From: an uncultured Lachnospiraceae bacterium
Lineage (GTDB): Bacteria > Bacillota > Clostridia > Lachnospirales > Lachnospiraceae
Length of the DNA: 20,048 nt
Direction: 5' to 3'
Assembly (NCBI GenBank): GCA_910588285.1
Contig: CAJUQB010000083.1
Coordinates: 1 to 20,048, forward strand
The notes under the pieces were generated by a model that had not been told where the DNA came from, made no database searches, and saw only the letters and a program-made list of their open reading frames with translations. Made by a program: the position numbers and the translations under genes. How positions within the stretch are numbered: the first letter of the stretch is position 1; every line of letters begins with the position of its first letter. This document shows positions 1-5,427 of the stretch, piece by piece.

Positions 1-27
1 TTTCAAGGCTTTCTGCCTGTTGATTAA

Positions 28-54
28 AGAACAAAGTTCTAAGAACCTTGTTCT
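28..54. repeat. Inverted repeat of two near-palindromes
   Basis: AGAACAAAGTTCT (28-40) and AGAACCTTGTTCT (42-54) are inverted copies of each other with one mismatch, and each half is itself nearly palindromic (AGAAC...GTTCT). On the minus strand it falls where a transcript from the TATAAT box at 61-66 would begin, so it may be a 5' leader hairpin or an operator. Its function is inferred only. Confidence 0.55.
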
Positions 55-60
55 TCGGAC

Positions 61-91
61 ATTATAAAATCCAAATGTCACAGAAATGTCC
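61..91 (-). promoter_or_regulatory. Left-facing promoter with response-regulator direct-repeat box
   Basis: On the plus strand AAATGT occurs at 73-78 and again at 84-89, an 11-base period typical of OmpR/PhoB-family response regulator sites. Read on the minus strand the repeats are ACATTT boxes, and six bases after the second one is a perfect TATAAT (61-66). The repeat therefore overlaps the -35 position, as expected for a site where a response regulator activates. The same box lies upstream of the response regulator gene at 1903-1919. The gene served would start beyond the left edge of the window; in related systems this is often an ABC transporter. Regulation by the adjacent two-component system is inference. 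Confidence 0.6.
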
Positions 92-146
92 GAGGCGGCA
101 TAAAAAATGCGGCTGAAATGTTACAAGACTCGGACATTTCAAAAAA

Positions 147-1178
147 TTATCTTGTAGGGAGCATAATGGAAAATTCCGAACCCCTGCCCGGCTCCGAAAC
201 CACTTTGATATAGCCGCCCTGCCTCGTCACGATCTCGCGGGTCAGATACAGGCCAATACCCACGCCCTGTTCTTCGTGTACTTCTTCCTCACGATAAAAG
301 CGCCGGAAAATAGCGGCCTGATTACTCTCCAGGATACCCTTGCCGGTATCGGACACACTAAGCTTTACATACATTTCCCATTGCTCTACTGAAATTCGGA
401 TGGCTCCTCCGGCCGGGGTATATTTCACTGCATTGTCCAGCAGGTTGAACACGGCTTCCGCCGTCCACTTGCTGTCATGGGAAAGGATGAGATCCTCCGG
501 ACAGTCCACCGTTACGGATATATTCTTTTTCTCCGCCGCATATACGATGCCGCTTAAGGCCATCGCCAACGTATCGATCAGCGGGGCGTCTTTCTTTTCC
601 AGTCTGATCGCCCCGGTTTCCAGGCGTGAGGTTTTCACAAGAGCCTGAAAAAGGAACTCCAGCTTGTCCGTCTGATTCCGGATGCCCTTAAGGAACTCCA
701 ACTGTTCTTCCTCTGTGACCGGCTTTGAAAGCAGCGTGTCCGTCACCATTTTCAGATTTGCCACCGGTGTTTTTACCTGATGGGAAACATCTGACACCAG
801 CATCTGCAGCTCCTGCCGTTCCTCATCCACCTTCCTCCGGTTCTCCTGCATGATCCCATACAGCCGCGAAAGACGGTAGCTGATGCGGGCAAAGAGTGTT
901 TCACTGTCCGCAGTGCGCACAAGCTCTCCGCTTCCGCTTATCATCTGGTCCATTGCCCGGCACAGCTCCCCGGTAAATACGGAAAGCCGTTTGCTGAAAG
1001 CAACCGTCAGAAGGAACATCCATGCAAGGGCGCAGAGCATCAGTAATATACCGACAATCAGTATCCATATCTGCCCTGTCACCGCGAAGAAAACTGCGCA
1101 GATGACCAGCATGGAAACCGCCATACCGCCGATGATCAGCAGGAATATTCTTTTTACAGAGATTCGCCCCAGATTCAT
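147..1178 (-). CDS. Sensor histidine kinase, two-component system
   Basis: This membrane kinase senses a signal and phosphorylates the response regulator encoded just upstream. Numbering from the chosen start, there are two transmembrane helices (about residues 8-35 and 38-61) with almost no extracellular loop. A HisKA domain follows with the phosphoacceptor His133 in the motif VSHQVKTP. The ATP-binding domain has the N box (LLDNAVKY, Asn249), G1 box (DTGKG, about 277-281) and G2 box (GVGIGL, about 305-310). The tiny extracellular loop suggests intramembrane sensing, as in BceS-like kinases that work with ABC transporters. The start is the ATG that overlaps the regulator stop as ATGA, with GGAGG upstream; an in-frame ATG seven codons earlier (1199) is possible. 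The ligand cannot be told from sequence. Confidence 0.92.
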   Translation of the reverse strand: MNLGRISVKRIFLLIIGGMAVSMLVICAVFFAVTGQIWILIVGILLMLCALAWMFLLTVAFSKRLSVFTGELCRAMDQMISGSGELVRTADSETLFARISYRLSRLYGIMQENRRKVDEERQELQMLVSDVSHQVKTPVANLKMVTDTLLSKPVTEEEQLEFLKGIRNQTDKLEFLFQALVKTSRLETGAIRLEKKDAPLIDTLAMALSGIVYAAEKKNISVTVDCPEDLILSHDSKWTAEAVFNLLDNAVKYTPAGGAIRISVEQWEMYVKLSVSDTGKGILESNQAAIFRRFYREEEVHEEQGVGIGLYLTREIVTRQGGYIKVVSEPGRGSEFSIMLPTR

Positions 1179-1864
1179 TTTCTCTCGCCTCCCATCCACT
1201 GATACCCAATCCCGTAAATCGTTTTGATATAAGTATCGCCATCAGCCTCGATCTTGCCCCGGATACGGCTGATGGAGGTTGTCAGTGTGTGTTCGTCCAC
1301 ATAGTTTTCATCCACATCCCACAGCCGCTCCAGAAGGCGCTGTCTGGTCAGGATCTGTTTTGGATTTTTGCAGAACAGATACAGCATCTTATACTCCATG
1401 GGGGAAAGGGTAAGGGTCTTTCCATTCAGCGCAGCGGACTGCTCCGAAAAGTCCAGAAACAGCCTGCCATCATCATAGAAATCCTTTGCCATTCCCCGGT
1501 GTTCCAGCATAGCGAACATGGCCCGTATTTTCCGCAGCAGCGCTCCAATGGAAAAGGGCTTGGTGATATAATCCACCGCCACTACTTCATACCCCCGGAT
1601 CTGGTCGCTCTCCTGGTCGTTGGCCGTCAGGAAGATCACCAGCGTGTCAGGGTTCTCCGGTTTTATGAGCCTGCACAGGTCATAGCCGCTGCCATCCGGC
1701 AGGTTGATATCCAGAAGTACCAGGTCATATTCCGTCTGCGTCAATAACTCGGTGGCTGTGCCGGCATTCAGAGCTGATACGGTATCATAACCCTCAGAGA
1801 TCAGGTTGTAAGTCAGCGTTTTATTTAAAAGGGCATCGTCCTCTACCAGCAAGATCTTTTTCAT
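1175..1864 (-). CDS. OmpR/PhoB-family response regulator
   Basis: This is a cytoplasmic DNA-binding regulator, the partner of the kinase that overlaps its stop codon. The receiver domain shows the acidic pair Asp9/Asp10, the phosphoacceptor Asp52 (LVLLDINLPDG), Thr80 and Lys102 (TKPF). The C-terminal winged helix (about residues 128-229) has the typical YxxLxLF-like core and the GIGYQW ending. The start is ATG at 1862-1864 (MKKILLVEDD), preceded by GAGGAG seven bases upstream. An open frame 12 codons longer (to 1900) lacks such a site and its extra residues do not fit the family. A direct-repeat box at 1903-1919 just upstream suggests autoregulation. The overall type resembles VanR/BceR-like regulators of cell-envelope or peptide-antibiotic responses; the exact regulon is unknown. 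Confidence 0.93.
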   Translation of the reverse strand: MKKILLVEDDALLNKTLTYNLISEGYDTVSALNAGTATELLTQTEYDLVLLDINLPDGSGYDLCRLIKPENPDTLVIFLTANDQESDQIRGYEVVAVDYITKPFSIGALLRKIRAMFAMLEHRGMAKDFYDDGRLFLDFSEQSAALNGKTLTLSPMEYKMLYLFCKNPKQILTRQRLLERLWDVDENYVDEHTLTTSISRIRGKIEADGDTYIKTIYGIGYQWMGGERK

Positions 1865-1902
1865 ATCCACACTCCTCTGCTTTTTTACATAGATAAACAT
1901 AC

Positions 1903-1919
1903 AAATGTCCGCGAAATGT
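1903..1919 (-). promoter_or_regulatory. Response-regulator direct-repeat box upstream of the regulator gene
   Basis: AAATGT at 1903-1908 and 1914-1919 repeat with an 11-base period, the same layout as at 73-89. On the minus strand the second ACATTT is followed seven bases later by TATCTA, a weak -10 candidate, and then by the ribosome binding site of the response regulator. This fits positive autoregulation of the two-component operon, by inference. Confidence 0.55.
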
Positions 1920-1940
1920 TACAGCGGGCAGATTTTTGCT

Positions 1941-2020
1941 CATGATAATAAAAACCTCGCAAAGCGTGGATTCTATCATTCACGACAATAGAATTTTCGC
2001 AAAGCGTGGATTCTATCATT
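1941..2020. repeat. Two tandem copies of a 40-bp repeat
   Basis: Units 1941-1980 and 1981-2020 are direct repeats. The last 23 bases of each are identical (begins CGCAAAGCG, ends CTATCATT) and the first half is similar with scattered substitutions. The second unit folds into ATAGAATTTTCGC-AAA-GCGTGGATTCTAT, a 13-bp stem with wobbles and one mismatch on the plus strand. It overlaps the last codon and stop of the HTH gene. An inverted 15-base copy of the core lies at 3002-3016. Confidence 0.8.
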
Positions 2021-2216
2021 TAAAAACAAAAATTTCTTCAATAGGGGCTTCTACAGCCCTGGAAATATCAATTGCCAGCTTTAATGACGGATTATACTGC
2101 GCTTTTTCCAGACGCATAATTGTTTCCCGGCGCACACCTACTTTTTCTGCCAGCTGCTCCTGTGTCAGATCTTTCATCTGCCGGTACTTTTTTAATCTGC
2201 ATTCAAATTCTGCCAT
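2016..2216 (-). CDS. Small Cro/CI-type HTH transcriptional regulator
   Basis: This 66-residue protein is essentially a single helix-turn-helix domain of the compact YozG/COG1476-like group. The DNA-binding core is LTQEQLAEKVGVRRETIMRL (about residues 17-36), followed by the usual dimer-side helices (PSLKLAIDISRAVEAPIEEIF). Its ATG lies three bases after the stop of the membrane protein gene, and its ribosome binding site (GAGGAA) is within the end of that gene, so the two form one transcript. A small HTH gene paired with an integral membrane protein is a recurrent arrangement in Firmicutes. It is probably an autorepressor acting on the palindrome at 2909-2941. Its 3' end runs into the 40-bp tandem repeat. 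Confidence 0.9.
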   Translation of the reverse strand: MAEFECRLKKYRQMKDLTQEQLAEKVGVRRETIMRLEKAQYNPSLKLAIDISRAVEAPIEEIFVFK

Positions 2217-2219
2217 ATC

Positions 2220-2888
2220 CTATTCCTCGCCTTCCTCTGCCTGATCGTTATGGTCATACCGGTACAGCAAGTATTCAGAGAGGAAAATCCCCAGGCCCAA
2301 TGCAAGGGAAAGAATAATAATCGCAGCAATCAGGGTGTACTCAAGGTTTCCAAAAAGTTTCCCCTGGCAAAGAATGATCAGTGCGGCAAGCATAACCCCA
2401 AAAGTAATCCTATACGCTTTCAGCTTAGCGCGGGCAATATTCTCACGGAAACACTCATCCATAAATGTTCCTGACATCTTTCCTTCATAGTAAAAACCAA
2501 AAAAACCGAAGAACAGGAAAAACGCAAACGGAAAAACTATACCATCCACAGGATATGTCCAGAAACCGGCAAACCCCAAAAATCCCAATACTCCCAAACA
2601 CCCCAGCTTTGGATTTATTTTACGGGTGACACCTGTTTCTACTGCCTGTCTCTGCTTTTTTCCTGCATGGATAAAAAGCATGACAAACAGTGCGACAAGA
2701 TAAGCACAAGTGAAAGAAACCGAAACAATCATCGGCAAATCCTTTATATCAAATACATAATCCTTAAAATCCATCGAAACTACCAGACGGGAATCATTAT
2801 AAGCAACCGCATACCATGACGAAAGAAGCACACTCAACACACAAAGTATCCCACAGCCAATCCAAATTTTCTTTTTATTTGTTTTCAT
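2220..2888 (-). CDS. Six-helix membrane protein of unknown function, cotranscribed with HTH regulator
   Basis: I do not recognise the family. The 222-residue protein shows six likely transmembrane segments at about residues 7-29, 52-75, 96-113, 115-136, 158-176 and 182-206, with a Lys/Arg-rich cytoplasmic loop after helix 2 (HAGKKQRQAVETGVTRK) and an acidic C-terminus (NDQAEEGEE). Helices 3 and 4 are unusually rich in Gly and Phe. No catalytic motif is visible. The ATG at 2886-2888 has an excellent AGGAGG site and a strong promoter upstream with an embedded palindrome. Being first in a transcript with a small HTH repressor suggests it is the regulated output, or a membrane partner that sequesters the regulator. 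Both are inference. Confidence 0.85.
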   Translation of the reverse strand: MKTNKKKIWIGCGILCVLSVLLSSWYAVAYNDSRLVVSMDFKDYVFDIKDLPMIVSVSFTCAYLVALFVMLFIHAGKKQRQAVETGVTRKINPKLGCLGVLGFLGFAGFWTYPVDGIVFPFAFFLFFGFFGFYYEGKMSGTFMDECFRENIARAKLKAYRITFGVMLAALIILCQGKLFGNLEYTLIAAIIILSLALGLGIFLSEYLLYRYDHNDQAEEGEE

Positions 2889-2908
2889 CTTAGTCCTCCT
2901 ACTATTGA

Positions 2909-2983
2909 GATATATTTATCTCTTTATGAGATAAATATATCACTTAATATCCTTTGTGTCAATAGAAAAGAGATAAATATGTC
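2909..2983 (-). promoter_or_regulatory. Strong promoter with palindromic operator for the membrane protein/HTH operon
   Basis: On the minus strand there is TTGACA (2957-2962), a 17-base spacer, and TATATT (2934-2939). A perfect 14-base inverted repeat, GATATATTTATCTC and its complement separated by five bases, spans 2909-2941 and covers the -10 box. A third half-site with 13 of 14 matches lies at 2970-2983, upstream of the -35. Half-sites on both sides of the promoter are what a repressor would use; the encoded 66-residue HTH protein is the obvious candidate, though this is inferred from proximity. Confidence 0.85.
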
Positions 2984-3001
2984 GCATGTTTATCATGAAC
3001 A

Positions 3002-3016
3002 ATAGAATCCACGCTT
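3002..3016. repeat. Inverted copy of the 15-base core of the 40-bp repeat
   Basis: ATAGAATCCACGCTT here is the exact reverse complement of AAGCGTGGATTCTAT at 1962-1976 and 2002-2016. The membrane protein/HTH cassette with its operator therefore lies between inverted repeats. The surrounding bases also contain short CATGA/TCATG palindromes (2994-3037). No transposase is seen. The stretch between the promoter above and position 3091 has no gene that I can support. Confidence 0.7.
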
Positions 3017-3091
3017 CATGAGCCTGCTATTGCATGAATGAACAACGGGATGCACCGTTGTCTGCACCCCGCCTCTTTCATCCTATATTCA

Positions 3092-3604
3092 TTAGCTAAT
3101 ATCCCGCTTCTGATATAACTTTACCGCAATCCGGTATGAAATAAAAAACCAGATAACAGAAATGATAAGTACAATATGGAAAGCCAGAAGGATATTCTCC
3201 TTTACAGGAAAAAGCAAATTGATAAGAAGAACAAGCCCCGTAATAAACCCTGCCCCCGCCATAAATGACATCATAAAGACAATCTGTGATTTCTCCGGGT
3301 CAAACAGATATGCACACGGCAGGCTGATGCCGCGTCACTGGTAATGCTGATAAAGGCTGCTGTTGTAGCGGCAACCAGAGCCAGAATCAGAAGTGCGCTG
3401 GTTTCCAGCAAAAAAGGATAGCCCAAAACCCAGAACAACCAGGCTGACGATAGTTACAAGAATATTGCTCCTGGCATAGTCCATGTTACGGTACGAGATG
3501 ATATCGGATTTATCCAGTTCATGATCCGAACCCTTTTTCTGCGTATTCGCGCCACAAATGCGTATTTCATCAATAATACATACAATATCCTCCTGGATAG
3601 GCAT
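3092..3604 (-). pseudogene. Frameshifted ABC-2-type transporter permease remnant
   Basis: Hydrophobic segments in three frames join into one plausible membrane protein end. The first frame has SNILVTIVSLVVLGFGLSFF (to about 3411). After a frame change at an A6 run (plus strand 3410-3415) comes LLETSALLILALVAATTAAF, and after another change near 3325-3335 comes AYLFDPEKSQIVFMMSF. The sequence then continues open through MAGAGFITGLVLLINLLF to a stop at 3092, ending in RIAVKLYQKRDIS. Alternating helices with a short basic C-terminus (KLYQKRD) resemble ABC-2 family permeases, but only at the level of general pattern. At least two frameshifts rule out a single intact product unless the homopolymer one is a sequencing error. 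The residues before the first helix (3514-3604) match nothing I recognise. Confidence 0.6.
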
Positions 3605-4017
3605 TGAAACCTCTGTACCGGCCGAGTACAGTCTATTAAAAATGAGGCAGCCATAGGATCCGGGCAGACGGTACAGAGCAAAGACATCCCCATGCTTTTT
3701 TTAAAACCTCCATAACTTCGTCTTTTCCCAGCCCCAACGCTGTCCCAAGGCTTCCAAAATCAAAACGGTGCCGTACTTCCCATACTGGACTGCCGGCGCC
3801 AGGAATGAGAACGCATTGTCTGTCTCCTCATATACCGTGTGGCCGTTTATGACAGGTATTCAATTATGAATATGTAACTGCCGAAGCTGCTCCTCCTTTC
3901 GCTTACATTCTCATATCTGCGCAGATACGGTGTCCTATTCTTGGTCATTGAATTAGGATAACCACCAGAAACGCCCTATTTATCAGCCTTTCCTGTGTTG
4001 TCCTTATTATAACTCAC
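3605..4017. other. Degenerate region between the permease remnant and spoIVB; candidate element end
   Basis: No intact gene is supported here. On the minus strand, coding-like stretches in different frames (for example GTALGLGKDEVMEVLKK, about 3700-3750, and DVFALYRLPGSYGCLIFNRL, about 3630-3690) can be joined only across a frame change at the T7 run 3696-3702. I do not recognise them. A perfect 14-base palindrome TATCTGCGCAGATA sits at 3914-3927. The last bases before the spoIVB stop carry no similarity I can see to the missing spoIVB 3' end. The region is a candidate for the terminal segment of an inserted element. Confidence 0.45.
3847..3948 (-). CDS. Possible 33-residue peptide, hypothetical
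   Basis: An open frame from ATG (3946-3948) to TAA encodes a basic N-terminus (MTKNRTPYLRRYENVSERR) and a hydrophobic C-terminus (SYIFIIEYLS). It contains the palindrome at 3914-3927. The ribosome binding site is weak (GGTGG about 12 bases upstream) and I know no family, so this may be chance or the remnant of a longer gene. Confidence 0.2.
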   Translation of the reverse strand: MTKNRTPYLRRYENVSERRSSFGSYIFIIEYLS

Positions 4018-5208
4018 TCACATCCCCTGCACAATCCCTCCGGTCAGCTCCAGCAGCTTGGGATCCGTCACACGGAACTGAATCCCCTTATTCTCATTCC
4101 CGCTGTGAAAGTCCAGCTCCTGAATCTCAATATCATAGCGCCTCCGCTCTCCGGATACAGAGCTTATAATCTGCGCTGGTCCTGTTTCCAGCTCCTGCTT
4201 CATCCCAACCTCCACAACCTCTGCGTTCTCCAGCCCTGAGGGAATCCGATCCAGCCGTCCGTAAATCCCGGTCTGGGAATTCCCCTGTACAGTGCCAAGT
4301 CGGAAGCTTGGCTGGTAGTCAATCACCCCGGCCAATTCCCCCGGCGAGCCCTTTTCTCCCTTGGTAATTCCCACAATCCTGGTCTCATACAGCTGTCCCT
4401 CCTCCAGCCGAATCATGGTGCTGGTATCCACGTCGCTGACCGGGTGTCCCAGGGCGCCGTATTCCATCTGGGGCGTATAATAGGTCATGGTTCCGACACC
4501 CGCCAGATCATCCCGCACCCAGATTCCCAAACGGTATTGGTCCCGCTCGGTCTGAACCGGCGCAACCTTAAGCTGAATCAGCTCCTCGCCTCTCTGTACC
4601 CCCAACACAAGGGTTTCGCCGCCGCTGGCATTCACCCGCTCCACCAGCTCCTCCTTATCGTGGATTACCTGGTTGTCCACCGTTTTAATGTAATCGCCGC
4701 TTTGTATAATATGGAGGGCCGGCTCATAGCTCATGCCGTCAATCCCTGTTATGGGGCTGGTGCCAATGGCCAGCACGCCCTCTGTTTTTACATAGATCCC
4801 TACCGGCGTGCCGCAGGGAATCACGGTCCGGGAGCTTACCACCTCCACAGAGACATCCTTCAGGTCAAAGATCCCAAACAGCTTGCAGGAAATCAAAAAC
4901 TCCCCTTCTTTTGATGATTTAAGCGTAAAGCGATCATTCATATTGATAACAGTCTGGGCTGCATCTATAGTTCCCTGATGTATTTCCCCAGAAACAGCCG
5001 GGCTCTGATTGGTAAATACCTGTACCTGGCTGGGCTGCACCTGCCCAGTTACCGGCACCTTCAGATCAAAGGTCTCCTCCCGGCCCGCCACAATCCGGAT
5101 CTTGTCCGGAATTGAATCCATCAGCAGGAAATAAAAAAAGATGCAGATAAGAATCAGTCCCGAAAGGGCCAGCCATCTGCACCGTTTTTGAAATTTGACG
5201 TACCACAT
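4018..5208 (-). pseudogene. spoIVB: SpoIVB sporulation protease, truncated just before the catalytic serine
   Basis: SpoIVB (peptidase family S55) is secreted from the forespore into the intermembrane space, where it triggers SpoIVFB-dependent activation of sigma-K. The reading frame has an N-terminal membrane anchor (about residues 12-30), a PDZ domain (about 130-200, with GIYVKTEGVLAIGTSPITG near its start), the catalytic histidine in GALGHPVSD and the aspartate in VTDPKLLELTGG. It stops at GGIVQGM. In the family this is followed by SGSPI, which holds the active serine (Ser378 in Bacillus subtilis), and about 40 more residues. The product here (396 residues) would thus lack the nucleophile. 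The start is ATG at 5206-5208 with AAGGA upstream; a TTG eight codons earlier (5230-5232) is possible. It follows recN as in other Clostridia, but the normally next gene, spo0A, is absent from the window. Confidence 0.9.
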
Positions 5209-5239
5209 ACCTTCACATTCCTTTCCGGGCAAAGGACAG

Positions 5240-5256
5240 GCAGGATATCATCCTGC
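5240..5256. repeat. Hairpin just upstream of spoIVB
   Basis: GCAGGAT-ATC-ATCCTGC is a perfect 7-bp stem with a three-base loop, with CAAA/TTTG able to extend it outside a small bulge. It sits in the recN-spoIVB gap, before the spoIVB start. It lacks a T-tract on the minus strand, so it is not a standard terminator. Confidence 0.4.
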
Positions 5257-5344
5257 TTTGCCATTCTACAGGGGATAGTATATGGATTTTTCCATGATTC
5301 AATCTGGGAGTTTTTCACAAAATTTTAATAATCGCATTCCAGGC

Positions 5345-5427
5345 GCCTGCCTTACGCATCCGCCTGCCAGCTTCCCACTTCCGGGACGCCTGCTTTACGC
5401 ATCCGCCTTCCCGGCTTCGCCCTCCCG
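5345..5427. repeat. Imperfect 43-bp tandem duplication of the recN 3' end
   Basis: The segment 5345-5384 repeats 5388-5427, with the shared core GCCTGCYTTACGCATCCGCC. The second copy holds the last codons and stop of recN (KADA then TAA). The first copy lies just downstream and repeats the same stop context with several substitutions. It looks like an old local duplication in the gap before spoIVB. Confidence 0.7.

Noticed and set aside
1941..2020. Possible CRISPR array
   Set aside because: Only two directly abutting 40-bp units are present, with no unique spacers and no cas genes nearby.
5270..5300. Possible forespore sigma factor promoter for spoIVB (TATACTA on the minus strand)
   Set aside because: The -10 is one mismatch from a sigma-G-like CATWMTA, but no suitable -35 lies at the required distance, so I do not list it as a feature.
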